This document shows, piece by piece, positions 41,243 through 49,909 of a stretch of 64,000 bases of DNA. The notes beneath the pieces were generated by a model. That model was not told where the DNA came from. It saw nothing but the letters and a program-made list of their open reading frames with translations, and made no database searches. The DNA comes from Azospirillum picis (lineage in GTDB: Bacteria > Pseudomonadota > Alphaproteobacteria > Azospirillales > Azospirillaceae), in the NCBI RefSeq assembly GCF_017876115.1, contig NZ_JAGINO010000004.1, positions 310,001-374,000 of the forward strand, written 5' to 3'. The translations under genes were made by a program, and so were the position numbers. Each line of letters starts with the position of its first letter. Within the stretch, counting starts at the first letter, position 1.

Positions 41243-41983
41243 TCAGCAGGTGATGCCGCCGTCGACCGTGATGGTCTGGCCGGTGATGAAGGCGCCGCCC
41301 CCGCCCAGCAGGAAACGGACCACCGGTACCACGTCGGCGGCCGTACCGAGGCGGCCGAGCGGGGTGCGCCGGACGATCTGGTCGCGCTGCCCCTGCGACA
41401 GGCTGCCCGACATCTCGGTATCGAGATAACCGGGAGCCACCGAATTGACGGTCACCGCCAACCGCCCGACCTCGCGTGCCAGCGCGCGCGTCAGCCCGTC
41501 CAGCCCGGCCTTGGAGGCGGAATAGGCAGCCAGCCCGACATAGCCGCGCTGGCCGATGATGGAGGAGATGTTGACGATCCGCCCCGGTCCCCGCGCCAGC
41601 AGCTTTGCGCGCAGGAAGGCCCTCGCGGCCTGGAGGGCGCCGGTCAGGTTGGTCTGGATCACGGCATCGGCATCGACGTCCGGAAAGGTCGCCAGCACGC
41701 CTTCACGCGCGATCCCCGCATTGTTGACCAAGCCCCATAGGGGCGAATCGCCGCCCCAGGCGGTGGCGGCCTCGAAGAAGGCACGCACCTCGCCCGCCTC
41801 GCCGATACGGCAGGGATGCCAGAACAGGTCCGGACAGCCCAGCCGCTCAAGTGCCACCGACGGCTGGCGGCTGCAGGTCGACACGCGGTAGCCGTCCGCC
41901 AGCAGCGCTTCGACCAGCGCCAGGCCAAGGCCGCGGCTGCCGCCGGTGACGACCACATGCCGTTTCACGTCCGTGACGCTCAT
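41243..41983 (-). CDS. SDR-family 3-oxoacyl-ACP reductase (FabG-like)
   Basis: 246 residues, a classical short-chain dehydrogenase: TGGSRGLG (13-20, cofactor), NNAG (87-90), catalytic Ser141, Tyr154 and Lys158 (YSASK), and PGYLDTEM. FabG-type enzymes reduce 3-oxoacyl-ACP to 3-hydroxyacyl-ACP with NADPH, exactly the product of the adjacent KASIII. The start overlaps the stop of the acyl-activating enzyme gene (ATGA). Part of the flagellar-glycan acyl cassette (inference). Confidence 0.9.
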   Translation of the reverse strand: MSVTDVKRHVVVTGGSRGLGLALVEALLADGYRVSTCSRQPSVALERLGCPDLFWHPCRIGEAGEVRAFFEAATAWGGDSPLWGLVNNAGIAREGVLATFPDVDADAVIQTNLTGALQAARAFLRAKLLARGPGRIVNISSIIGQRGYVGLAAYSASKAGLDGLTRALAREVGRLAVTVNSVAPGYLDTEMSGSLSQGQRDQIVRRTPLGRLGTAADVVPVVRFLLGGGGAFITGQTITVDGGITC

Positions 41984-43245
41984 GCGCTTCCTTTCCGGCT
42001 CTTCTTACCCGCTGCACTCAAGGGAATGGTCGCGGCCATGGTCAGCGCGCGCGGCCGCGCCGCCGGAACGAGATCCGCGGTGGCGGCACGCAGGGCGGCG
42101 CGCAGGGACGGCTCGTCGGCGCCTGGAACCGGAACGATGGTGGCAGTCAGCAGGTGCCCGGTGATCGGGCTCGGCACCGCGGCGACCACGGCATCGGCCA
42201 CCCCCTCGACCGCCAGCAGGCGCCTCTCCACCGCCTCCGGCGACACCTTCACCCCGCCCACATTGACAAGCCCCCCGAGCCGCCCGGCGAAAAGGACCCG
42301 GTCGCCGCAGCGCTCGACGAGGTCGCCGGTCGACAGCCAGCCGTCTGCACCGCCAGCGGTTCCCAGCGCCGCACGCGGGCTCCGCACCTCCAGCACGCCG
42401 CCGGCGATGCGCAGGGCGAGGCCGGGTCGGTCTTCGTCCGCTCGCCCCTCCGGTCCACCCCCCCCCTCTTCCGACAACCAGGCGGCTGGAAAGCCCGCTC
42501 GCCCGTCGCCCACCGAGAACAGGGCACCGGCTTCGGTCGAGGCGTAGATATGGCGCAGTCTTGCAGTCGGGAAGCGCTCGGCCAAGCGGTCGAGCAGGGG
42601 CTGGTCGACCGCCTCGCCGCCCAGCGTCACGGCGGCGAGCGGCAGTTCGGCGCCATCCAGCGCGATCAGGAAGGCACGCCAGAAGCTGGGGGTGCCGCTG
42701 ATATGGGTGACGGCATGGACCCGCGCCGCGTGCACCAGCCCTGCGATGGCACCGCCGGCCCCGGCTCCCGTCCGGTCCTGCGGCACGGCCACCAGCGTCG
42801 CACCGGCCGCCGCCGCGGTCAGCATGACCTGCAACCCGGCGAAGGTTGCCGGCTCATAGGTCAACAGCCAGCGCGCCTCGCTGTCCTCAACGCCGCGCAG
42901 CCGGCCGCACAACCGGTCGAAGTCGTGCCGCAGCCGTTTGGGCGCCCCGGTGGTGCCGGAACTTTCCAACGTGACGGAAAACCCCCGGCCCGGATCCCAG
43001 CCGGCCGTCTCCGCCTCCCCGCCGCGGGTCAGCAGCAGGCCGCGGTCGGCCACCTCGGCGGCGGCCAGCGCCGCCAGAACCTGGGAGGGGCGACGGGCGA
43101 CCACGGCGCCGCCGGCAGGCAGCGGCATTGCCGCCAGTTCCGGCCAACCCAGGTCGTGGCCGCCCTCGATCAGGCGGAAGCCCGGATGAATCCAGCCGGG
43201 GCGCAGCCGGTCCGCAGGCTTCCCAATGGCAGGCGCCGCGCTCAT
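41980..43245 (-). CDS. AMP-forming acyl-activating enzyme (ANL superfamily), short form
   Basis: 421 residues, shorter than typical acyl-CoA ligases (500+). The P-loop-like TLESSGTTGAPKRLRH (about 92-107), YASTEAG, GWLSTGDLVE, then GRLGGLVNVGGVKVSPEAVE and a terminal Lys-rich tail (AAGKKSRKGSA) give the main ANL motifs, including the catalytic lysine. It lacks much of the N-terminal domain. It would adenylate a carboxylic acid and load it on CoA or the neighbouring ACP. Overlaps ACP (start) and the reductase gene (stop) by ATGA, so the three are tightly coupled. Confidence 0.83.
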   Translation of the reverse strand: MSAAPAIGKPADRLRPGWIHPGFRLIEGGHDLGWPELAAMPLPAGGAVVARRPSQVLAALAAAEVADRGLLLTRGGEAETAGWDPGRGFSVTLESSGTTGAPKRLRHDFDRLCGRLRGVEDSEARWLLTYEPATFAGLQVMLTAAAAGATLVAVPQDRTGAGAGGAIAGLVHAARVHAVTHISGTPSFWRAFLIALDGAELPLAAVTLGGEAVDQPLLDRLAERFPTARLRHIYASTEAGALFSVGDGRAGFPAAWLSEEGGGGPEGRADEDRPGLALRIAGGVLEVRSPRAALGTAGGADGWLSTGDLVERCGDRVLFAGRLGGLVNVGGVKVSPEAVERRLLAVEGVADAVVAAVPSPITGHLLTATIVPVPGADEPSLRAALRAATADLVPAARPRALTMAATIPLSAAGKKSRKGSA

Positions 43246-43490
43246 GCGGCAGCGGTATAGAGAGCCGCCAATTCGCCGACCGTGGTGAACTGGCGGAAAC
43301 CGGCGCGGAAGGGATCCTTGCCGGTCCGTTGCTCCAGCACCACCAGCAGCGTCGCCAGATCGAGGGAATCGATGGGCAGGTCGCCATCCAGAAAGCGGCT
43401 GTCAGGCGTCAGGAGCGGCAGCCGCTCCCCCTTTTCCACGGCGATCCGCTCGAGTTCCTCGGCAATCATGGCAAGCATGGTGTCGGTCAT
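43242..43490 (-). CDS. Acyl carrier protein (first of two)
   Basis: 82 residues, the four-helix ACP fold, with the phosphopantetheine serine at Ser42 (DLPIDSLDLATLL). It is acidic except for a few arginines. It carries the acyl intermediate of the cassette as a thioester. The ATG at 43490 begins at MTDTMLAMIAEEL; the frame is open upstream but overlaps the hydrolase gene. Its stop overlaps the start of the acyl-activating enzyme. Confidence 0.88.
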   Translation of the reverse strand: MTDTMLAMIAEELERIAVEKGERLPLLTPDSRFLDGDLPIDSLDLATLLVVLEQRTGKDPFRAGFRQFTTVGELAALYTAAA

Positions 43491-43510
43491 GGGATTGGCT
43501 TCGGTTCGGA

Positions 43511-44341
43511 TCAGGGGGAAGGAGAATCGCAACGGTTCAGGAAGGCGCGGATGGCTGCGGTCACCGGGCTTGCAGCCTCGATGTGCGGCAGGTGTCCGGC
43601 AGCGTCGAAAACATGGAACGGAACTCCCGATGGCAGCCGGTCGGCCGGCGGCAACGGGATGATGCGATCCTCCCTGCCCCACAGGATCTGGATCGGCATC
43701 GGATAGCGGTTCCAGTCGACGACCGGTCCGCCGTCGGCGTATTCGGCGAAGGACGCCTCGATGATCCGCTGCAGCGCCGCACGGCGAACCGGGTCGGCCC
43801 CCTGGGCATGCAGGACCTCGCCGACTCTTGGCACCAGGGGTGATCGCCGGGCGAACAGGTGTTCGGCGCAAGCCTTACCTTCCGCCATGTCGGCCGGCGC
43901 GACGACCCGCCGCAGGAAGCCAAGATCAAAGGGTGTTCCCAGCCCGGCGCTGGACAGCAGCGTCAGGCTGACCACCCGCTCCGGCACCCGCAGCGCAAGT
44001 TCGCGCGCGACATAGCCGCCCATCGAGTGGCCGACCAGATGGACCCGCGGCATTTCCAGCGCGTCGAGGAAGGCAACCAGCCAGGGGGCGAAATCGGACA
44101 CCCGGCCGCTGCCGACGTCGCAGGTCGAGCCGCCATGACCGGGAAGGTCGACGGCCACGGCGCGGCGCCCCGTCGACAGCGCCGACAGGTTGAACTGCCA
44201 GGTCAGCCGGTCGCCGGCGAACCCATGAAGAAGCAGCACCGGTATGCCGCCGCTCCCCACCGACAGGTAGGCGGCAGGACCGCCGGCGATGGTGGCGACG
44301 CCGGCGCGCAGCCGGCTGCCTTCCGAGACGGGGCGCGGCAC
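43511..44341 (-). CDS. Alpha/beta hydrolase
   Basis: 276 residues: oxyanion HGFAGDRLTWQF, nucleophile elbow GHSMGG, acid in WGREDRIIP and His in AAGHLPHIE give a complete triad. It resembles AcoC/MhpC-type hydrolases. In an ACP-containing cluster it could act as a thioesterase or acyltransferase that releases or moves the acyl group. GTG start at 44341, three bases after the SpsF-ACP stop. Confidence 0.83.
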   Translation of the reverse strand: MPRPVSEGSRLRAGVATIAGGPAAYLSVGSGGIPVLLLHGFAGDRLTWQFNLSALSTGRRAVAVDLPGHGGSTCDVGSGRVSDFAPWLVAFLDALEMPRVHLVGHSMGGYVARELALRVPERVVSLTLLSSAGLGTPFDLGFLRRVVAPADMAEGKACAEHLFARRSPLVPRVGEVLHAQGADPVRRAALQRIIEASFAEYADGGPVVDWNRYPMPIQILWGREDRIIPLPPADRLPSGVPFHVFDAAGHLPHIEAASPVTAAIRAFLNRCDSPSP

Positions 44342-44344
44342 GGC

Positions 44345-44578
44345 TCAGGCCGCGACCGGGACACCCGCCAGCACCATCAGGTCGGCGACCGTCTTCGCCT
44401 TGGCGAGCTTCTCGCCTTCGACCACCACGCCGGTCTTCTCGTCGACCAGGGCGATGAAGCTGATGACCGCGAGAGAATCCCAGTTGTCCAGCGTCTCCAG
44501 CGTCTCGTCGCCGGTCAGGGTGCCGGGATCCAGTTCCAGCATCTCGTCGAGGGCGAGAAGGAATTCCTTGCGGTCCAT
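44345..44578 (-). CDS. Acyl carrier protein (second), probable internal start
   Basis: 77 residues starting at ATG 44578 (MDRKEFLLALDEMLELDPGTL...DNWDSLAVISFIALVDEKTG), with the 4'-phosphopantetheine site at Ser35. AAGGAG lies nine bases upstream of this ATG, a better ribosome site than most in the region, so free ACP is likely produced. It is the same frame as, and the C-terminus of, the SpsF-like protein, so it is either a dual product or a recent fusion. Confidence 0.8.
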   Translation of the reverse strand: MDRKEFLLALDEMLELDPGTLTGDETLETLDNWDSLAVISFIALVDEKTGVVVEGEKLAKAKTVADLMVLAGVPVAA

Positions 44579-45418
44579 GATTTTCTTCTCCTTGTCCGGA
44601 ACCTGTACCGCAGCCCGCCGGCCTGCCACCGGGTCTGTCCCGGTTCTGGCCTTCCGGCTCTGCCAGTGCAGCGTCTTTTGCCGGACCGAACGGTTGATGT
44701 CCACCCAATCCGGGTGATCGCGAAGAATCCTGCAACAATCTTGCCAGCCGAACTCCGGATTCACCGGGACGAGCGCCTCGATGAGGCGGCGAACCAGGTC
44801 ATAGTCGGCAGGTTCGTCGACGCACCAGCGCTGGCCGGGCGGTTCCACCGGCGTTTCCGGCGCCAGGGCCGGAGCCACCCGGAAACGGTCGGGACGGTTG
44901 TAGATATAGGGGGTGACGTGCTCGCGCTCCGCCGGGTCGACGGCCCGGGAATCCGCCTCCTCCAGCAGAGCGCGCGGGAAGATCTCGGCATCCAGGCCAC
45001 GGGGATAGAGAGTGCTGTCGATGGACAGGTAATCCGGAGCGGCATCGCTGCCACCATCGCCGAAGGCGGCGATCAGCCGGCCGACCAGGGCGGGGTCGAT
45101 CAGCGGGCAATCGGCCGTGACGCGCACGACCAGATCGGCACCCGCCATCGCCGCAGCGCCGGCGAAGCGGCCGAGCACGTCCTGCTCGTCGCCGCGGAAG
45201 ACCGCGACGCCCAGTTGCTCCGCGCAGGCGGCGAGCGGATCATCGGCGGCATTCGCGGTCGTCGCCAGCACCACGGCGTCGAGGCCGGGCGTACGGGCCA
45301 ATCGCTCCAGGTGATGCGCGAGCAGCGGCTTTCCCGCTGCCGGCAGCAGGACCTTGCCGGGCAGCCGGGTCGAGGTCATCCGGGCCTGCGATATGGCAAC
45401 GATGCGAGGATCACCCAT
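44345..45418 (-). CDS. SpsF-like cytidylyltransferase continuous with an ACP domain
   Basis: 357 residues without an internal stop. Residues 1-245 are an SpsF/NeuA-type cytidylyltransferase (ISQARMTSTRLPGKVLLPAAGKPLLAHHLERL, VRVTADCPLIDP, then YDLVRRLIEAL). A 30-residue basic linker leads to a complete ACP domain (281-357, DNWDSLAV). SpsF enzymes activate a sugar acid as CMP-sugar and pair with SpsE/NeuB synthases; here PseI lies just upstream and its stop overlaps this start by 8 bases. An AAGGAG site inside the linker means the ACP may also, or only, be made separately. Confidence 0.8.
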   Translation of the reverse strand: MGDPRIVAISQARMTSTRLPGKVLLPAAGKPLLAHHLERLARTPGLDAVVLATTANAADDPLAACAEQLGVAVFRGDEQDVLGRFAGAAAMAGADLVVRVTADCPLIDPALVGRLIAAFGDGGSDAAPDYLSIDSTLYPRGLDAEIFPRALLEEADSRAVDPAEREHVTPYIYNRPDRFRVAPALAPETPVEPPGQRWCVDEPADYDLVRRLIEALVPVNPEFGWQDCCRILRDHPDWVDINRSVRQKTLHWQSRKARTGTDPVAGRRAAVQVPDKEKKIMDRKEFLLALDEMLELDPGTLTGDETLETLDNWDSLAVISFIALVDEKTGVVVEGEKLAKAKTVADLMVLAGVPVAA

Positions 45419-46535
45419 GCGGCGCCTCGTGGTCCGCCTCATCGCCAGTCTCCAGCATCTCCCATCCGAGCGGCTCGCCGCGGCGCAGCGGCCGTGCGGC
45501 CCTGCGCCCGACGACCGCGGGCAGGTGCTTGGGCGCAAGACCGAAGCCGGGGCGGATGGAACGGACGTTGGCGCTGGTCAGCCTCTCCCCCGCCGCGATG
45601 TCGGCGACGACGTAGAGCGAGCGGCGATAGTCGCGGCCGCCGGCTTCGCTGGGCTTCACCGCATAGTCCACCCGTCCGATCGCCGCCGTGGCAGTGCGCA
45701 CCCCGTCCGCCATCGCCCGGAACTCGGCGGGCTCCAAGGAAAACGCGCTGTCGACACCGCCATCGGCACGGGACAGGGTGAAATGCTTCTCGATGATCGA
45801 CGCCCCCATCACTGCCGCCGCGACCGGCACCGCGATGCCCTGGCTGTGGTCCGACAGGCCTGCGACGACACCGAACGCGTCGGCGAGGTGAGGAATGGTC
45901 TTCAGGTTGCACTCCTCGGCCGGGGCCGGGTAGCCGCTGACGCAGTGCAGCAGGGCGACCGGCACCTCCCCGACGACACCGATCGCCTCCTCGATCTCGG
46001 CGAGCGTCGCCAGCCCGGTCGACAGGATCAGCGGCCGGCCCGACCGCGCGGCGCGGCGGATCAGCGGCAGGTCGATCAGTTCGAACGACGCGATCTTGAA
46101 GGCCGGAGCGTCCAGCCTCTCCAGCAGGTCGACCGCGGTCTCGTCGAAGGGAGAGCTGAAGATGGTCAGTCCAAGAGACCGCGCCCGCTCGAACAACGGC
46201 TCGTGCCACTCCCAGGGGGTGTGCGCCTCGCGGTAGAGGTCATGCAGCGTGCGCCCTTCCCACAGCCCGCCCTCCAGCCGGAAGCCGGGGCCGTCGTGGG
46301 CGATCGTGATGGTGTCGGCGGTATAGGTCTGCAGCTTCACGGCGTCGGCACCGGCCTCCTTCGCCGCCTCCACCAGTGCCAGCGCCCGACCGAGGTCGCC
46401 CTTGTGGTTCCCCGACATCTCGGCGATCAGGTAGGGCGGGTGACCGGGCCCGATCGGGCGGCCGGCGATGACGAGGGGCGGACGGGCGCACGTCGGGCGG
46501 ACGGAACCGGGCGGAGCAGGCTTGGCGTTCGGCAC
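45411..46535 (-). CDS. pseI: Nonulosonic acid synthase (PseI/NeuB family)
   Basis: About 374 residues: PYLIAEMSGNHKGDLGRALALVEAAKEAGADAVKLQTYTADTITI is the NeuB/PseI opening, then SSPFDETAVDLLERLDAPAFKIAS, LSTGLATLAEIEEA, LLHCVSGYPA, GLSDHSQGIAVPVAA and IIEKHFTL, followed by a C-terminal SAF/antifreeze-like domain (RSLYVVADIAAGERLTSANVRSIRPGFGL). It condenses phosphoenolpyruvate with a 6-deoxy-diacetamido-hexose (pseudaminic) or ManNAc-type sugar. TADTITI favours PseI over NeuB. Start uncertain: GTG 46535 chosen, TTG 46592 possible. Other Pse pathway genes (pseB, C, H, G) are not in the window. Confidence 0.85.
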   Translation of the reverse strand: MPNAKPAPPGSVRPTCARPPLVIAGRPIGPGHPPYLIAEMSGNHKGDLGRALALVEAAKEAGADAVKLQTYTADTITIAHDGPGFRLEGGLWEGRTLHDLYREAHTPWEWHEPLFERARSLGLTIFSSPFDETAVDLLERLDAPAFKIASFELIDLPLIRRAARSGRPLILSTGLATLAEIEEAIGVVGEVPVALLHCVSGYPAPAEECNLKTIPHLADAFGVVAGLSDHSQGIAVPVAAAVMGASIIEKHFTLSRADGGVDSAFSLEPAEFRAMADGVRTATAAIGRVDYAVKPSEAGGRDYRRSLYVVADIAAGERLTSANVRSIRPGFGLAPKHLPAVVGRRAARPLRRGEPLGWEMLETGDEADHEAPHG

Positions 46536-46678
46536 GGGCGGTGTTCCGAAGGAGGATGGGCGGCTCGACAGCCTGGAGCGTGATCGCTTCAAGCGGTATC
46601 GCTTGAAACGTGACTCGCACGGACGATTCTAGCCCGTCATGAAGACGGGAAGGAAGGCCAATCGCGCCGACCGCCGGC

Positions 46679-48274
46679 TCAACCGCCTCGCTGGCCGCGC
46701 AGGATCGTCCGGACCTCCTCGCCATAAGCCAGGAGGCGCTCGACGCAGCGGCGGCGGTCGCCGACCTCCGCGAAACGGGAACGCGCCGCAGCCTCCGCAG
46801 CCTCTGCTCCCGCTGCGCCGGCGTTGGCGAGGGCGACGGCCCGCTCCACATAGGCGGTGCGGTCGGCAACGCAGAAGGACGGTCCCGACACGCTGGCGCC
46901 ATCCCCCCAATCATAGGTGACCACCGGCACCCCTTCGGCCAGGGCGAAGGCGGCCCCGCCCCCGCCGCCCTGGCGCGGCGGATTCAGGAAGACCCGGCAT
47001 CGCCGGTAGAGCGCACGGATGTCGCCGACATGCCCGAGACAGCGCATGCGCCCGTGGTTGCGCGCCTTGGCCAGCCGCGCCGGCAGGTCCACGACCTCGC
47101 CTGCGAAAACAAGGCCCGCGTCGGGACAGCGGTCCAGGATGTCGTCGAACAACGACAACACCTCGCCCGTCACCTCGTGGTCCAGGCGGGTGCCGACCAC
47201 CGCAAACAGGATGGTGCCTTCGGCGAATCCGGTTTCGATCCGGTCCCCGTCGGATGGCGGCAGGGTGTAGCCGAAGGTGAAGGGACGGAACCGCCGGGCA
47301 AAGGGCTCACGGTAGAGCGCCGGGATCGACGCCGTATGATCCCGCTCGTCGAAACCGAGCACGACCGGTGCCAGCGACAGGGTGACGCCGGAACTGGTCG
47401 GCAGGCAGAGCACCGGCCGGGCCGCCGCGTCGGCGAACAGGTCGGCGACGATGTTCGAGCCTCCGAAGGCCAGGATGAGATCCGGGTCGTAACCGTCTAT
47501 GGCCTCGACGATCAGGCTCAGCTTGTCCCTGTTGAAGGCGCGGCCGGTGAAGGAGGCGACCTTGACCTGCCTGCCGAGCATCCGCATGGCGAAGACGCCC
47601 TCCATGTCCTCCACCACCTCCGCGACCATCGGCGGTATGAACAGGTTCTCAACCTGGCCTGGCAATCCATTGACGTTGATGATGGCGACGTCCAGCCCGA
47701 AATCGTCCTGCAGGCGGGCGGCATAGTCGAAGCAGTCGCGGGTCGGCTGGTGCCCCCGGTTGGTGAACTGGTTGGTGACCACGGCGACGCGGCGGATCGG
47801 TCCGTCGCGCAGTGGGGCCGCCGCCGGCGCCAGCCGCCAGGACCGCGTGGTCCGGCGAACCAGCGCGGTGTAATAGCGGAAAAGGTCGCAGGGAACGAAG
47901 CTGGCCAGCTTTTCCCCACCGGCGATGCCGAGGAAAAGCTGGCGCGACAGGCACCAGTGGACATAGTGCATCTGCGCCGGATCGACCGCCTCGCCGCCCA
48001 GCAGCAGATAGTGCAGGATGCGCTCGTAGTGATAGAGGTCGCCGGTCAGCAGGAACAGGACCGAGCGCAACCGGATGGTGTCCCCGATGGGAGCATCCGC
48101 CTCCAAACGCTCCGCCAGGGCGAGCCGACCCTCAAGGCCGATGCCACGCCGAAGCTCGTCGCACAAAGCGGAAAAACGCTCGATCTTTCCGGCATCGAAC
48201 TGGCTGTCGCCGAGGTAGGCCAGCAGGGCGGCAACGGCCTCGCCGGCATGGTCCGGCGGTTCGATGAGCGGCAT
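46679..48274 (-). CDS. Glycosyltransferase (GT4/GT-B-like) with helical N-terminal domain
   Basis: 531 residues. The first 150 are helical with no recognised family; from IRRVAVVTNQFTNRGHQPTRDCFDYAARLQ on it has the look of a GT-B enzyme, with DLILAFGGSNIVADLF, LPTSSGVTLSLAPVVLGF, LVFAGEVVDLPARL, RMRCLGHVGDIRALYRRCRVFLNPPRQGGGGGAAFALAEGVPVVTYDWG as the nucleotide-sugar binding end. The start at 48274 has GAGAGG upstream. Upstream of PseI in the same direction; likely adds a sugar to the glycan or is the dedicated flagellin transferase of this cluster. Confidence 0.78.
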   Translation of the reverse strand: MPLIEPPDHAGEAVAALLAYLGDSQFDAGKIERFSALCDELRRGIGLEGRLALAERLEADAPIGDTIRLRSVLFLLTGDLYHYERILHYLLLGGEAVDPAQMHYVHWCLSRQLFLGIAGGEKLASFVPCDLFRYYTALVRRTTRSWRLAPAAAPLRDGPIRRVAVVTNQFTNRGHQPTRDCFDYAARLQDDFGLDVAIINVNGLPGQVENLFIPPMVAEVVEDMEGVFAMRMLGRQVKVASFTGRAFNRDKLSLIVEAIDGYDPDLILAFGGSNIVADLFADAAARPVLCLPTSSGVTLSLAPVVLGFDERDHTASIPALYREPFARRFRPFTFGYTLPPSDGDRIETGFAEGTILFAVVGTRLDHEVTGEVLSLFDDILDRCPDAGLVFAGEVVDLPARLAKARNHGRMRCLGHVGDIRALYRRCRVFLNPPRQGGGGGAAFALAEGVPVVTYDWGDGASVSGPSFCVADRTAYVERAVALANAGAAGAEAAEAAARSRFAEVGDRRRCVERLLAYGEEVRTILRGQRGG

Positions 48275-48553
48275 GGCTGGACCTCTCGTTCGGGCTTTGC
48301 CCGGCTGGGCGGGCTTGGTCGCTGTGTAACGCCGGCCGTGCCCCGGGTGCAAGCCGGGAGCGGAACGGCTTGCACCCGGGACTGCCGGCCCGGTCGGCCT
48401 GGCTGGCCCGGTGACCGGGTGGCTCGATAGCGCCGTGGCCGAACTCGACAGGCAGTCCGACGCCGCCAGCGACACCGCGCCCGAGGTCGGTGACCTGGCA
48501 GGCGTTCTGGTGGCGGCGCGGCGCGTCGCCGACCGTGCGGCGGGCGATGGCGC

Positions 48554-49849
48554 CTACAGCTTCAGCCCGGCGACTCCATCCAGGATCGCCCCCTCCAGCA
48601 GGGCGCGCCGCTCCAGCTTGGCACCGAACAGCTTGGCGCCGCTGAGGTCGGTTCTGGTCAGATCGCAGCCGCGCAGGTTGGCAAAGGACAGATCCGCGCC
48701 GTTCAGCTTCACCGCCCGCAGGCAGGCACCGCTGAGGTCGGCATACCGGAACTTGGCGCCCGACAGGTCGGCAGGACGGGACCGCTGCTCGTCGAACACC
48801 AGCGGCCGCAGATTGACGTTGCGCAGATCGGCGTTGTTCAGCTTCGCCTGTCTCAGGCTGATGCCACGCAGGTCGCCGTCGGCCAGCTTCGCTCCGCGGA
48901 GGTCCGACTGGTCCAGCACCGCGGCCTGAAGCTGAACCCCGGTCAGGTCGAGGCCGTAAAGCGTTGCACCCAGCGCCCGCAGCATGGTCAGGCAGCCGTG
49001 CGCCAGCGACGGGGCGTGGCGCAGGTCAAATCCCGATAGATCGAGCATCGCCCCCTGCGTCCCGTTCGACCCGACCCAGGCGATGTGATCGGCCAGCAGG
49101 TCGTCCAGCGATCTCCCCAGTTCGGCGACGACGCGGCCCACCGGCTTGTCGGTGAGCGCCTCGTCCATGTCCGCCTCGGTCAGGTCGGTCATCACCATGG
49201 TGGCGCCGGTCAGCACCGCCCCGCGCAGGCAGGCACCGCGCAGGTCGGCACCTGACAGGTCGGCCCCTTCCATGTTGGAGCCCGTGAAGTTGGCGCCGCG
49301 CATGGTCGCCCGCACCATCTTGCAGCCCCGCAGCACCGCATCGGAAAAATCGGTGTGAATCGCCATGATGCCCGACAGCCGGGCATTGGTCAGGTTGGCC
49401 CCCGACAGGTCGGCACCGTCGGCCTCTGCCGGATTGCCGTCGATCTGCACCATATGCAGATGGCCGGACCGGTCCTTCTCCGCCAGGGAGCCGTCGCGCA
49501 GATCAGCCTCGAACAGGTTGGCGCCGACCAGGATCGCACCGCGCAGGCAGGCTCCCCGCAGGTCGGCCTTGATCAGGCTGGCCCCATCGAAGTTGGCCTG
49601 CCTCAGGTCCGCGACGAAGAAGGCGGCGCAATCCAGGCGCGCGCCGGCCAGATTCGCCCCGCGCAGGCAGGCGCCGACAAAGTCGGCATGCGCCAGATCC
49701 CGCCCCGACAGGTCCAGTCCGGACAGGTCGCAGAAGGAAAGGTTGGCACGTGCCCCACCGATCCGGGCGTTGCGGAACATCTCGTGCCGCCGCACCATCA
49801 AGTCCAGTTGCGACTGATCGAGGCGCTTGAGCGCACGAGCCTGTACCAT
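48554..49849 (-). CDS. Pentapeptide repeat protein
   Basis: 431 residues with two blocks of A(D/N)LxG repeats (about 30-195 and 265-425, such as ADLRGACLRGAILVGANLFEADLRDG), which form a right-handed quadrilateral beta-helix. They are separated by a helical insert around LADHIAWVGSNGTQGAMLDLSGFDL. ATG at 49849 follows AGGA; the frame extends to 49891. Function unknown: members range from gyrase-protecting proteins to scaffolds. There is a ~280-base gap to the glycosyltransferase gene downstream, so operon membership is uncertain. Confidence 0.88.
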   Translation of the reverse strand: MVQARALKRLDQSQLDLMVRRHEMFRNARIGGARANLSFCDLSGLDLSGRDLAHADFVGACLRGANLAGARLDCAAFFVADLRQANFDGASLIKADLRGACLRGAILVGANLFEADLRDGSLAEKDRSGHLHMVQIDGNPAEADGADLSGANLTNARLSGIMAIHTDFSDAVLRGCKMVRATMRGANFTGSNMEGADLSGADLRGACLRGAVLTGATMVMTDLTEADMDEALTDKPVGRVVAELGRSLDDLLADHIAWVGSNGTQGAMLDLSGFDLRHAPSLAHGCLTMLRALGATLYGLDLTGVQLQAAVLDQSDLRGAKLADGDLRGISLRQAKLNNADLRNVNLRPLVFDEQRSRPADLSGAKFRYADLSGACLRAVKLNGADLSFANLRGCDLTRTDLSGAKLFGAKLERRALLEGAILDGVAGLKL

Positions 49850-49909
49850 CGGATCCTGTCTCCCTTCCCCGCGACAGCATTGCATGGCCACGCTTCAGAA
49901 AGGGTTAAT

